Of a stretch of DNA of 64,000 bases, positions 7,451 through 15,278 are shown piece by piece. The stretch covers positions 1 to 64,000 of the forward strand of contig SFGJ01000010.1 in assembly GCA_004557655.1 (NCBI GenBank), written 5' to 3'. The notes under the pieces are model-generated. The model had not been told where the DNA came from and did not search any database. It saw only the letters and a list, made by a program, of their open reading frames with translations. The position numbers were made by a program, and so were the translations under genes. How positions within the stretch are numbered: the first letter of the stretch is position 1; each line of letters begins with the position of its first letter. This stretch comes from Clostridiales bacterium (GTDB taxonomy: Bacteria > Bacillota > Clostridia > Oscillospirales > Oscillospiraceae).

Positions 7451-7858
7451 TTACTCCTCCCGGTGAAATAGCAACACATCCCTAAAGGAGATGCTGCCAT
7501 GCGTACCCGCCACCTCCCGGACACTGTTACCGCGCATTTTGTTGTACTCGTCCCGGGTCATGTCTATGTCTCCGCCCAGCAGGTGGTTGGTCATGTTGTG
7601 CTCCACCACCAGCTTGAACAGCAACTTACCCAGCCTGTCGCCAAACACGCCCAGTGTGCCCTCCAGCATCTCCTGTAGCGCGTGGGGCAGATACGCACTT
7701 GTCCGCTCGGCGTGCAGACGACCGCAATACTGCCGCAGCGCCTTCTCCACAAACTCGTTGCGAGTAGGGCAGTTATCCAGCTTATAGAATGCGTCCACCT
7801 CTTGCCACACCTCGTCTGACAGCCAGACAGAGTGTCGGCTTTTTCCGTTTTTATCCAT
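7451..7858 (-). CDS. mobC: MobC-like relaxosome accessory protein
   Basis: A 135-residue basic protein whose N-terminal half (HSVWLSDEVWQEVDAFY...RNEFVEKALRQYC) fits a ribbon-helix-helix DNA-binding domain, as in plasmid mobilization MobC/CopG-like proteins. Start ATG 7858 is chosen for its GGAGGTG ribosome binding site. It directly precedes the relaxase and adjoins the putative oriT, so it probably binds there and positions the relaxase, possibly also repressing the operon. Confidence 0.8.
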   Translation of the reverse strand: MDKNGKSRHSVWLSDEVWQEVDAFYKLDNCPTRNEFVEKALRQYCGRLHAERTSAYLPHALQEMLEGTLGVFGDRLGKLLFKLVVEHNMTNHLLGGDIDMTRDEYNKMRGNSVREVAGTHGSISFRDVLLFHREE

Positions 7859-8260
7859 TGAACTGCACCTCCTTCCATTGAGTGTCAGAGCCTCCCAAAG
7901 GCCCTGCAAACACGGGGCAAACAGGCATTTTTACAAGAAATAGCGCCAAAGCATATTCGTCTCCGCATGATCAGCGTCAATTTCAAAGTGCTGCAAACCT
8001 CCGTGGCAGTCCGCACTGCGGGCTGCCGTAAGGGCCAATGGCGCAATAAAGCGCCAAAGGCTTTCTCCTGCCCCGATTTCGGCGCACCGAAAATCGGCCC
8101 GAAACCGCTTAAAATCCCTGGGGGCACTATCCTTACCCTCCCGCGCTCCCACGAGGCCACACAGCGGCCCACAGGGGCGGACACGGGGCATCTCCTGCTC
8201 GGCATTTCAGCCGACATGTATCGGAGACGAAAAAAGAGAGCCGCACCAATTGGCACGACT
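7859..8260. other. Gene-free region, probable origin of transfer (oriT)
   Basis: About 400 bases without a convincing gene lie between the XRE regulator and mobC. The region holds several hairpins: GGCAGTCCGC/GCGGGCTGCC near 8009-8031, CCGATTTCGG/CCGAAAATCGG near 8080-8104, and TCGGC/GCCGA near 8200-8215. It also has repeated AGCGCCAAAG words (about 7949, 8051) and a CACTATCCTTACCC segment near 8126 that loosely resembles the YATCCTG-type nick region of IncP-like relaxases. Position next to mobC and the relaxase supports oriT; the nick site is a guess. Confidence 0.55.
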
Positions 8261-8281
8261 CTCCAAATAGAATATTCGGTT

Positions 8282-8852
8282 TCACATCTCCAGCACCGGC
8301 GAAGTGTGCTGCTCCTGCTCCATCAGAAGTTCCAAGCTGTAATCCAAAATCTTCTCCTTGCGCTCGGTCAGCATGGTCAGGTAAAATTCGCGCTGGATCG
8401 GCAGTAGTTCCGGGACATTTTCAAAATAGATATTTTGTGCGAAGATAATCTGCCTGCTCCTGCGTGATGGCATTGCTCCACTGATTGGAGTTGATCGCAC
8501 TATACAATTCTCCCCACAGGCAGTCCATATAAGACACCTTGTCCTTTTCGCCCTGAATGTACTCACGAAGCGCTTTATCCAGACTGGCGGGCAGATCCTT
8601 TTCCAAATAGGTTTGGTCAGTCGGCTTGCCGCCATGCATTTGTGGTTTCTCCACGGTCAGCGTAATGAGCTGCTCCATCGGGATATCCAGTGTGGAGGAC
8701 AGCTTCATGAGTGTACCGGCACTGCATCGGGAAAGCGTTGTCTTGCCGGAGCAAATGTCCGCCAGCGTTGCCCAAGGCACACCGCTTTTCTTGGAGAGCT
8801 GGTAGCGGGAGAGGTTCTTTTCCCGCAGTATCTGTTGGATCGTCATATACAT
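8282..8852 (-). pseudogene. XRE-family regulator with an apparent frameshift
   Basis: The first frame (8852 to 8421) encodes an XRE helix-turn-helix (LSRYQLSKKSGVPWATLADICSG region, residues about 15-40) and stops right after RTKYLF. The +1 frame continues without gap as ENVPELLPIQREFYL and runs to 8282, ending PVLEM. Removing one T from the TTTT run at about 8422-8425 would join them into one protein of about 189 residues. So this is either a mutated gene, a sequencing error in a homopolymer, or a shortened but working regulator, since the HTH is intact. Confidence 0.7.
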
Positions 8853-8862
8853 CACCGCTCTT

Positions 8863-8891
8863 ATTATATCGGTGCGCCGATAATCAGTCAA
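8863..8891 (-). promoter_or_regulatory. Promoter with overlapping operator for the XRE gene
   Basis: On the minus strand TTGACT (8891-8886) and TATAAT (8868-8863) are separated by 17 bases. A 16-base dyad, TATCGGTGCGCCGATA (8867-8882), lies in the spacer and touches the -10 box. A dyad in this position upstream of an XRE repressor gene suggests autoregulation. Confidence 0.65.
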
Positions 8892-8923
8892 GAGAAAACC
8901 TTGTAAACCTCTGCCTGCCATGC

Positions 8924-9163
8924 TTACATCTGCATTTCGGGAGTCTGTGATCCAATCTCCCGAAGCTGCTGGGCGTACTCGTGCGGGCTCATGCCGGTTT
9001 GCTGCTGGCAGAACGCCTCCATCTTGCGTGCCAACACCTCCTGCTCAGCGGCGTTGAGGTGATAGCTCCAGTTTTCTTCTGTGCCATCTCCTTTGCAGAG
9101 ATTCAGCTCCAGCGCATCCAATTTGGCTGCGTCAAATCCGATGGTGATACTCTTACTTTCCAA
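8924..9163 (-). CDS. Small conserved element protein (DUF6103-like)
   Basis: A 79-residue acidic protein with a TTG start at 9163 supported by AGGAGG eight bases upstream. The opening strand-then-helix pattern (SITIGFDAAKLDALEL) resembles DUF6103-type small proteins of Tn1549-like elements; this is a recollection of family appearance, not a database match. It follows the NlpC/P60 gene by 13 bases and is probably the end of that transcript, as the next gene has its own promoter. Function unknown. Confidence 0.6.
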   Translation of the reverse strand: MESKSITIGFDAAKLDALELNLCKGDGTEENWSYHLNAAEQEVLARKMEAFCQQQTGMSPHEYAQQLREIGSQTPEMQM

Positions 9164-9176
9164 TTTCAGTTCCTCC

Positions 9177-10328
9177 TTACTCGTACTTGATCCCCGGCAC
9201 CTCCAGCCAGTGGCTCCAGCCCCGGCCCTGGAGCTTCGTTTTTACCACGCCGTACTGGGTGTCCATAGCCTCAATGACCTCACCGCTTCCAATATATACA
9301 CCGATGTGCCCGGACTTCCACACGGCCAGTCCCGGCGTGTCGGGCATGGTCTCAATGCTGCCTTTGCGTCCGGCGTTATAGTACATACCGTCCGCACCCA
9401 CATCGGGCATACCGTTGCTGCCGTACTGGATCTCCATAGTCTCGGTGTTCAGCCAGCCGTACCCCTTGATGAGCCCCACGCAGTCGGTGGTGCGCCTGTT
9501 CAGCCAATGGGAACGGATGAAGTCGGCTTCATCCCCTACGCCCTCCGGGTATTGCGAGATTTTATATTGCAGCAGCTCCGGCGTCAGTACCTGGCCAAAA
9601 GTGCCCCACACATAACCCCACCCGGAGTTCCATGCGCTGGCGGCATAGATGGCCAGATCTGCACTGTTCTTTGTGGCAGGGTCTGTAAACATGGATACCT
9701 CCAGTTCCATCGGCGCATTGCCTCCCGGCTCATAGGCTCCGTTGAAGGTACCGCTGCCCGCGCTGCCCATGACCATGGAATAGATCTTCACGGCATTGGA
9801 GCGTTCCTCTGCCGTGACTGCACGACTCCGCCACACGGATAGCTGCGCATAGACTTCTTCCATAGGAAGCGGCACGGCCACCTCATAGGTTTCGCCCGTC
9901 TCCTCCCGCACCCTTGTCTCCGTTTCATAGAAGCAAGCCACGAACGCCTCTGCATCCGCCTGCGACAGCGCATCTGCTCCAAAGCAGAGGGCAAAGAAAA
10001 CAGCCTTGACCTGTATTGGATCAAGACTGTTTCCCTCGGCTTTTTGATTGACCTCGGCCATCGCCGCATCCAGATGGGAGAAGGATCCCCGCATCTGCGT
10101 GAGCTGTGCCCGGTATTCTGTCGGGACACTTTCAGACAGCTCCGTCCCATAGAACGCCGCCGGTACGACAGCGCCGTTGTGCTCGGCTGTGCCGGAACCT
10201 ACACAGCACAAGAACGCCACCAATAAAATCACCGGCGACAAAATCGCCGTCAGCACCCACCCGACTGTTTTGCGGCCTTTTTCGCTGGTCAGCACGGCGG
10301 TCGCCAAACGAACAAGCTGTGTACTCAT
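9177..10328 (-). CDS. NlpC/P60-type conjugation cell-wall hydrolase (CD1108 family)
   Basis: A 383-residue protein with a cytoplasmic N terminus, one transmembrane segment (residues about 23-43), a helical middle domain, and a C-terminal NlpC/P60-like domain. The catalytic Cys is in TTDCVGLIKGYGW (about residue 270) and the His in SGHIGVYIGSGEVIEAM (about 345). It would cut peptidoglycan to let the conjugation channel through, the role of VirB1-like enzymes. It starts with a strong AGGAGGTGA site and follows virB4 by 18 bases. Size and layout fit the CD1108 family. Confidence 0.9.
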   Translation of the reverse strand: MSTQLVRLATAVLTSEKGRKTVGWVLTAILSPVILLVAFLCCVGSGTAEHNGAVVPAAFYGTELSESVPTEYRAQLTQMRGSFSHLDAAMAEVNQKAEGNSLDPIQVKAVFFALCFGADALSQADAEAFVACFYETETRVREETGETYEVAVPLPMEEVYAQLSVWRSRAVTAEERSNAVKIYSMVMGSAGSGTFNGAYEPGGNAPMELEVSMFTDPATKNSADLAIYAASAWNSGWGYVWGTFGQVLTPELLQYKISQYPEGVGDEADFIRSHWLNRRTTDCVGLIKGYGWLNTETMEIQYGSNGMPDVGADGMYYNAGRKGSIETMPDTPGLAVWKSGHIGVYIGSGEVIEAMDTQYGVVKTKLQGRGWSHWLEVPGIKYE

Positions 10329-10346
10329 GCAAGGTCACCTCCTCCA

Positions 10347-12161
10347 TCACCGCCCGCCAGCCGAGCCGAACAGCGCCGCCTTATGCGTCGGCGCCTTCAC
10401 CTCCAGATGGTACCGTTCCATGCCGCACTTATACAGGCACTCGCCACGCCTTGCCCGCTGGATGAGTTCAAACTCCGCCTCGTCCAGCTGCAGCATGTCC
10501 ATGTAAAATCGCTTGCCGATGGAGCCGGGATTGAATAGAAACTGGTGGGGCGGGATGGCAAAAAGCGGCTTCGTCATCTCCCGCACACCCTCCTGGTCAA
10601 AGTCCTCTAAGTTTTGGGAGGCCATCACCAGCGCAGAGTCCCGCTTGCGCACACGCTTCAGGCAGTTGCGGATGTACTCAATGGCCACCGGGTTAGACAG
10701 CCACAGGTACAGCTCGTCCAGCACCGCCACGGTATTGCCGGCCGTCAGAAGCCGGTCCGACATATACGCCAGCACATTGAACAGCATTGCGTTCCGCAGA
10801 CTCTTGGCCGCCGTCAGCACACCGCCCACGCCGAACACCAGAAACCGGTCGCCGGAGATATTGGTGTGTCCGTTGAAGAACGGTGCATCCGCCCCCACGC
10901 ACAGGGAGTGCAGGCCCAGCAGCACCTCCTGCAGCAGCTCCTGTGTGTACAGCGCACCCGACTTGTAGTGAGCCAGTTCCTCTTGCATGAGGTCATACAG
11001 GTCAGAGAGAACGGGGTAGTCCTCCGGCGCAAGCTGGCGTAGGTCCGTCTCCTCCGTAATGCCCCAACGGGCATATAATTTGGACAGCATGATCTCTATG
11101 GTGTCCAGCTGCGGGTCGGTGAGATCCTTGTAGGCCCGAAAGAAGTCTTTCAAAAAGGAGATGTGCCGCGCCAGCAGGGTGGACTTGCGAAATGTCTCCG
11201 GGGCTGTCTCGTCGGTGTCCTCGTTCCAGCTCCGCACTTCCAGCACATTGATGCGCTTTTCTCCGGCCATCAGGTCAATGAAGCACCCACCTAAGTTTTC
11301 GCACAGCTCCTCCAACTCGTGCTCGGCGTCCAGAGCAATCACCGACTTGTCTGCCTCCAGCAGATTGCAGATCAGCAGCTTAATGAGGTAGCTCTTGCCC
11401 TGGCCGCTGTTGCCCAAAATGAGGATATTGGCGGAGGTCTTGTCGCTGTCCCGGCGGTCAAAGTCCACCACGATGTTGCTGCCGTATTTGTCCTTTCCAA
11501 TGTAAAAGCCGTTGGGATCTGTCTTGCCGGAGTAGTTGAAGGGATAGAGATTGGCCACGCTGCCGGCGGGCAGTACCCGCTCAAACTCCCGACCCAGCAC
11601 ATTGCTGCCCACAGGACTGACGCAGCAAAACCCCTGCTTCTGCCGCAGGAGCAGCTTGTCCACATTCAGCTTGCAGCGCACCAGCTCCGTCAGCACATCC
11701 GTCTGGAGCTGACGAAGCCGTTCCTTGCTGTCCGCCGTCATCTCCAAATACACGGCACAGTGGACCAGCGGCTCGTGCTCCCGGTGCATTTTATGCACCA
11801 GCTCCGCCACATCCCGCAGATTGCTCTCCGCCGCCACCGCCTGCCGCAGCTTGTTGGGGTCTGAGCCGTCCAGCTTGTTTTTCTTGTTGGCGTTGTCAAT
11901 GATCCTGTCCTCCTCGCCGGGAGACACCTGCCGACAGTAAATGCGCAGCGTCACGCCGCTTTTCTCACCCAGCTCCCGCAAGAGCGCCTGGGCCTCGGTG
12001 CTGGCCGGATATTCCCGCAGCGCCCACACGCAGCGGTAGGTGCTGCCGAAGATGTAATGGTCCACCTCGAATTTCACAACCCCCGGTGCGATGCGGCCCA
12101 GATAAGTGCTGAGGAACGCTTCCTGCTGGGAAGGGTTCTTTTTAGAAAATGGATTCTTCAT
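10347..12161 (-). CDS. virB4: VirB4-like conjugal transfer ATPase (CD1110 family)
   Basis: A 604-residue ATPase that powers assembly of the type IV secretion channel. Walker A is LGNSGQGKSYL (residues about 249-259) and the Walker B strand is TVAVLDELYLWL (about 470); ASQNLEDF further on fits the conserved motif downstream of Walker B. It begins with AGGAGG six bases before ATG. Together with VirD4, VirB6-like and PrgI-like proteins it defines the minimal mating-pair apparatus of this element. Confidence 0.95.
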   Translation of the reverse strand: MKNPFSKKNPSQQEAFLSTYLGRIAPGVVKFEVDHYIFGSTYRCVWALREYPASTEAQALLRELGEKSGVTLRIYCRQVSPGEEDRIIDNANKKNKLDGSDPNKLRQAVAAESNLRDVAELVHKMHREHEPLVHCAVYLEMTADSKERLRQLQTDVLTELVRCKLNVDKLLLRQKQGFCCVSPVGSNVLGREFERVLPAGSVANLYPFNYSGKTDPNGFYIGKDKYGSNIVVDFDRRDSDKTSANILILGNSGQGKSYLIKLLICNLLEADKSVIALDAEHELEELCENLGGCFIDLMAGEKRINVLEVRSWNEDTDETAPETFRKSTLLARHISFLKDFFRAYKDLTDPQLDTIEIMLSKLYARWGITEETDLRQLAPEDYPVLSDLYDLMQEELAHYKSGALYTQELLQEVLLGLHSLCVGADAPFFNGHTNISGDRFLVFGVGGVLTAAKSLRNAMLFNVLAYMSDRLLTAGNTVAVLDELYLWLSNPVAIEYIRNCLKRVRKRDSALVMASQNLEDFDQEGVREMTKPLFAIPPHQFLFNPGSIGKRFYMDMLQLDEAEFELIQRARRGECLYKCGMERYHLEVKAPTHKAALFGSAGGR

Positions 12162-12170
12162 TTTTCCTCC

Positions 12171-12524
12171 TCACCACATATATAGTTCCATGTGCGGCTC
12201 CAGTTCCGGCTCCTGCCCGGTAAACTGTTCCGGCTCCTGAAATATCTGCGTATACCGCTGTATCTGCTCCTCCGTCAGGGAGCAGAAGCCCCCTGCATGG
12301 TCATCTCCCACCAAAAAGAAAGGCCCGCATATGATGTCATCTCCCAGCCGTCGGTTGGGCTGCATGCCGTTCAGTTTTCCCTCATCGTTACAGCAGAGAA
12401 TAACGCCGTCTCCCATAGAGAGAGGCTGGAACAGGCCCTCTACCTCCCGCTGGATGGCTTTCAGGCCCTCCTCCATCTCTTTCGCATACGGAGCTTTTCC
12501 CGGCTCCACTTTCAGAATTCGCAT
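12171..12524 (-). CDS. DUF3846 domain protein
   Basis: A 117-residue acidic protein with the pattern of DUF3846: an N-terminal MRILKVEPG segment, an EGLKAIQREVEGLFQPL helix, and a CNDEGKLNGMQPNRRL loop. DUF3846 proteins are carried by many Firmicutes conjugative elements and phages; their function is unknown. It lies between virB4 and its partner gene, with one base separating it from the upstream stop, so it is part of the same transcript. Confidence 0.8.
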   Translation of the reverse strand: MRILKVEPGKAPYAKEMEEGLKAIQREVEGLFQPLSMGDGVILCCNDEGKLNGMQPNRRLGDDIICGPFFLVGDDHAGGFCSLTEEQIQRYTQIFQEPEQFTGQEPELEPHMELYMW

Positions 12525-12525
12525 T

Positions 12526-13086
12526 TCAAACCTCCGTTTCCGCTGTCAGCCACTGCGCCCCATCCACAAGATCAAATATCTCGTGGGTGGCGTCCTGCCC
12601 AAAATAAATAGCCAGCAGCTCCAGAAGCCGCTGGCCCTCCGCACGCTGAACGACAAATCCGCAGTCCCGGAACTGCTGCTCCAGGGGCGCATAGTTCATG
12701 GTCCCGTCCGTTTTTCTGCGCCGCAGCACGAAGCAGAACTCACGGGAGGAGGCCATGGTGGTCTGGACGCTGTCCAGATGCTGGCGATCCTGCACCAGCA
12801 GCCCACGGATGGCGGGCATATCTTCCTCCTCCAGCCGCTGCCGGTAGAACTGGCGGTTATCCTGAAAGGACTCCTTGGAGTCCAGGGCCAGCAGCTCCAG
12901 CTCCGCCATACCCTTCAGCACGCCCAGCAGCTCCTGCACCTTTGCCCGAACGCCCTGCTCCGGCAAAACATTCAGATTGCTGGGATGAACAAAGTAGAAG
13001 GCCAGCTCTCCGTCCGCCGTTACAACGCTGCCGTTTTTAATATCATCGATGCCGATGAGCTGCCGGGTAGATTTTTTCCTGCTCAT
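12526..13086 (-). CDS. Conserved VirB4-associated element protein
   Basis: A 186-residue soluble protein starting MSRKKSTRQLIGIDDIKNG. The first 70 residues (ADGELAFYFVHPSNLNVLP...) resemble the N-terminal part of VirB4-type proteins, which in this element family is sometimes encoded apart from the ATPase core. ATG 13086 overlaps the PrgI-like stop by four bases. A helper role for VirB4 is inference from position and resemblance; no catalytic motif is visible. Confidence 0.7.
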   Translation of the reverse strand: MSRKKSTRQLIGIDDIKNGSVVTADGELAFYFVHPSNLNVLPEQGVRAKVQELLGVLKGMAELELLALDSKESFQDNRQFYRQRLEEEDMPAIRGLLVQDRQHLDSVQTTMASSREFCFVLRRRKTDGTMNYAPLEQQFRDCGFVVQRAEGQRLLELLAIYFGQDATHEIFDLVDGAQWLTAETEV

Positions 13087-13346
13087 GCCGATTCCCTCCA
13101 CACATAATATTGTTGTCCGAAAAAGAAAAACGCCGCAGCATAGCGCAGGAAGTCCAGCATGCTGATCCCTCCGTGCCGAATGCAGAGAAAGGCCAGCGCC
13201 GCTGTAATGACCAAGGGGATCATACTGCCGGTCTGGGTCAGCGCCAGCACCGACAGCAAAAGCCCTGTCCCGATCCACGCCACATCCCGCAGTGTCCACA
13301 GCCACAGCATAGGCCGGGCCGTTAAATTTTCAGGGTATAGATACAT
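13083..13346 (-). CDS. PrgI/VirB3-like membrane protein
   Basis: An 87-residue protein with two hydrophobic segments (residues about 22-38 and 42-58) and a C-terminal FLRYAAAFFFFGQQYYVW stretch. Size, topology and position directly upstream of the VirB4 genes match PrgI/VirB3-like inner-membrane components of Gram-positive type IV secretion systems. Confidence 0.78.
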   Translation of the reverse strand: MYLYPENLTARPMLWLWTLRDVAWIGTGLLLSVLALTQTGSMIPLVITAALAFLCIRHGGISMLDFLRYAAAFFFFGQQYYVWRESA

Positions 13347-13400
13347 AGTTCTCCTCCCAAAAGCGAAGCCGCAGGTGTGTGCCTGCGGCTTCTGTGTGTT

Positions 13401-13697
13401 TTATTCTTCCTTCCCGGCATCATTCAGCTCTCGCTCAATGAGACCCAGAATGAAATCCTTCTGCTTCAGGCCGTTCCTGGCCAGATAGTCCTTCAGCCGA
13501 CCGAAGAGTTCCTCCGGTACCTGAAAGGCGATGGTGCGATTGTTGGCGTTCATGGTTCGTGCTCCTCCTTCAAAATGTTCTTTGAGTATGTCCGTGATGT
13601 AGTCGGCCAGGGTCTGGCCCCGCCGCTCCTGCTCCGCACGAAGCCGCTGGTGCAGCGACAGCGGGATAGGCGCACAGAGGTTCTTCTTTTCTTCCAT
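13401..13697 (-). CDS. Tandem ribbon-helix-helix-like protein
   Basis: A 98-residue charged protein made of two similar halves: residues about 8-42 (IPLSLHQRLRAEQERRGQTLADYI) and about 56-92 (FQVPEELFGRLKDYLARNGLKQKDF). Both show the strand-helix-helix pattern of ribbon-helix-helix DNA-binding proteins. A second possible start (MNANNR) lies at the junction, so two overlapping small proteins are an alternative. It probably regulates or organises element DNA; partner and site are unknown. Confidence 0.65.
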   Translation of the reverse strand: MEEKKNLCAPIPLSLHQRLRAEQERRGQTLADYITDILKEHFEGGARTMNANNRTIAFQVPEELFGRLKDYLARNGLKQKDFILGLIERELNDAGKEE

Positions 13698-13763
13698 AGC
13701 CTGCTCCTTTCCGCCTCTCCCGAGGCAAGCAAAGCATAGCCCAACTGCGGCGCATAAGCTATT

Positions 13764-13818
13764 GACAAGTCTAACGAGAATAGGAGCGCAGAGGCAGCAT
13801 ACCGGACAAGTTTAACGA
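13764..13818. repeat. 14-base direct repeat pair flanking the end of the dcm stub
   Basis: GACAAGTCTAACGA (13764-13777) and GACAAGTTTAACGA (13805-13818) differ by one base and are 41 bases apart start to start. The stop codon of the truncated dcm gene falls inside the second copy. They may be recombination scars or binding sites. Confidence 0.6.
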
Positions 13819-13964
13819 ACATATGCGCCCATTTGGATCCCCGGCAGCCGCTGCTGCGTGACTCGAATGGGAAACGGCTCGATCTCGCTGGCCCATAGGG
13901 GGATGACACCGTTGTGTATAGCCGCCAGCGGAAAGCCGCCAATGCCGTCAAACAGGCTGTCCAT
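13812..13964 (-). pseudogene. Truncated DNA cytosine methyltransferase (N-terminal 50 residues)
   Basis: The frame begins SLFDGIGGFPLAAIHNG, the S-adenosylmethionine-binding motif I of C5-cytosine methyltransferases, and continues through WASEIEPFPI. It ends after only 50 residues at a TAA inside a direct repeat. The catalytic Pro-Cys loop and target-recognition domain are missing, so it cannot methylate DNA. Start 13964 has an AGGTG ribosome binding site. Full-length Dcm genes occur at similar places in related elements, so this looks like a deletion remnant. Confidence 0.82.
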
Positions 13965-13975
13965 AGTAATGCACC

Positions 13976-14866
13976 TCATTTGGCCGCCACCGTCCGGGCA
14001 ATATTGACGGCGCTTTGGGCCGTGTAAACCGCCGAGGTAAGATTGGCCTTCGTGGTGGTGTCCAGCCCAAAGGCCCCAGCGATGCGGGGAATTTCCCCGG
14101 CAGAGAGCATGAGCCCCAAGCCCAGCAGGGCGTGATCTTTGAATACCATCAGCCCAACCACAAGGATGGTGGCCTGCAAGAACGCCGTGAGGCACAGGCC
14201 GATGACCTGTTTGCACCACTGGATAAATCCGTCTCCATACCCCCTGGGCACGGAGAACATATAAAGGCTCCCCACGGCGATCTGGATCAGCAAAATACCG
14301 CCGCGCTTCAGATTGCTGAAAAACACCTTGATGACCGCATAGGCCATGAGGATAAGGCAGAAAAGAACCATAAGCCCGCTGGTCTCCCGCCCAAAGCCCC
14401 GCAGGGGATAGGTGGACTCCGTCAGGCTTTCCAGGTTTTCAAGATCTGCCAGCGCCACCTTTGCCGCATCCCCGATGCTGGTGGACCCAAAGCCGGTGAT
14501 GCCCGCCGTCAAGGTGCCCTGCAAGGAAATTGCCAAAGAATAAAGCCGCACCGGCACCTGGGTAAAAAGAGAGACGGCCAGAAAGCCCTTAAGGACATTC
14601 AGCGCCGTCTCTTTCACATTGCCCCGCCCAGCGGAATACTCGATGCCGCATTCAAACACAGCCACCACCAGTCCCGTGGCAAACAGGGCCCAGCCCAAAA
14701 AGGAGAAAAATAGCACCACGCTCTGCACCCAGTTCATCTCGAAGAGCTCAGCGCCCATGCTGCCCATCTCGGAAAAGAAGTTCCCAAGAAAGCCCACCAC
14801 CTGACCGTAAAACCAGTCCACGATCTGGCCCAGTATTTTGTCCGCTACAAAGTCCCATATAAACAA
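13976..14866 (-). CDS. VirB6/TrbL-like conjugal transfer membrane protein (CD1112 family)
   Basis: A 296-residue protein with about six hydrophobic segments, the expected form of the channel component VirB6/TrbL. A TTG start at 14866 is chosen because AGGAGG lies a suitable distance upstream and the in-frame sequence before it has no other start near a ribosome binding site. The N terminus (FIWDFVADKILGQIVDWF) is amphipathic. It follows the VirB2-like gene by about 60 bases and overlaps a possible upstream start of the dcm stub. Confidence 0.88.
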   Translation of the reverse strand: MFIWDFVADKILGQIVDWFYGQVVGFLGNFFSEMGSMGAELFEMNWVQSVVLFFSFLGWALFATGLVVAVFECGIEYSAGRGNVKETALNVLKGFLAVSLFTQVPVRLYSLAISLQGTLTAGITGFGSTSIGDAAKVALADLENLESLTESTYPLRGFGRETSGLMVLFCLILMAYAVIKVFFSNLKRGGILLIQIAVGSLYMFSVPRGYGDGFIQWCKQVIGLCLTAFLQATILVVGLMVFKDHALLGLGLMLSAGEIPRIAGAFGLDTTTKANLTSAVYTAQSAVNIARTVAAK

Positions 14867-14924
14867 TTCATCACCTCCTGAACATGCAAAAACCGTCCCG
14901 CCAACCAACAGCGCAATTTCCCAC

Positions 14925-15266
14925 TCATACCCCGATAATACTCCAAATATACAGCGGAGCCGTCAGCGTAAAGACCAGACAGGCAAACAGGATGGCGGGA
15001 GCTGTCCACTCGAATTGTCCAGTTTTCCGATAGTCAAAATACGCCGTCCCCAGCTTCACAAAGAAGAAAATAGCCAGAATCATGTCGATGGCAGGAAACA
15101 CCACCTTGTTGACCACCGACTTGATCTGCCCGGACGCCGCCGTCCAGGTGCTCTCCACTGCGCCCGCTACATCGCCGCTGCCTGCGGCAAAGGCCGCCAC
15201 AGACAGCAGGCAGCACAGCAGCGCCGTGATGCTCAGCATGAGCATGATACGCTTTGCAGTTTTCAT
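14925..15266 (-). CDS. DUF3852/Maff2-like VirB2-type membrane protein
   Basis: A 113-residue protein with a signal sequence (residues 1-28, cleavage after AAFAAG), a short periplasm-like segment, and two hydrophobic helices (about 58-72 and 90-108). The layout is that of VirB2/TrbC-like subunits and of DUF3852 (Maff2-type) proteins of Tn1549 elements. It sits directly upstream of the VirB6-like gene. It may form part of the transfer channel; a pilus role is inference only. Confidence 0.78.
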   Translation of the reverse strand: MKTAKRIMLMLSITALLCCLLSVAAFAAGSGDVAGAVESTWTAASGQIKSVVNKVVFPAIDMILAIFFFVKLGTAYFDYRKTGQFEWTAPAILFACLVFTLTAPLYIWSIIGV

Positions 15267-15278
15267 TTTGCGTCCTCC

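Noticed and set aside
7885..8407. Overlapping frames on both strands in the putative oriT
   Set aside because: No frame shows a motif or a start site, and the hairpins better explain the sequence.
13550..14219. Minus-strand frames overlapping the dcm stub
   Set aside because: Only the short frame starting at 13964 carries the methyltransferase motif; the upstream part is in the wrong frame of the VirB6-like gene.
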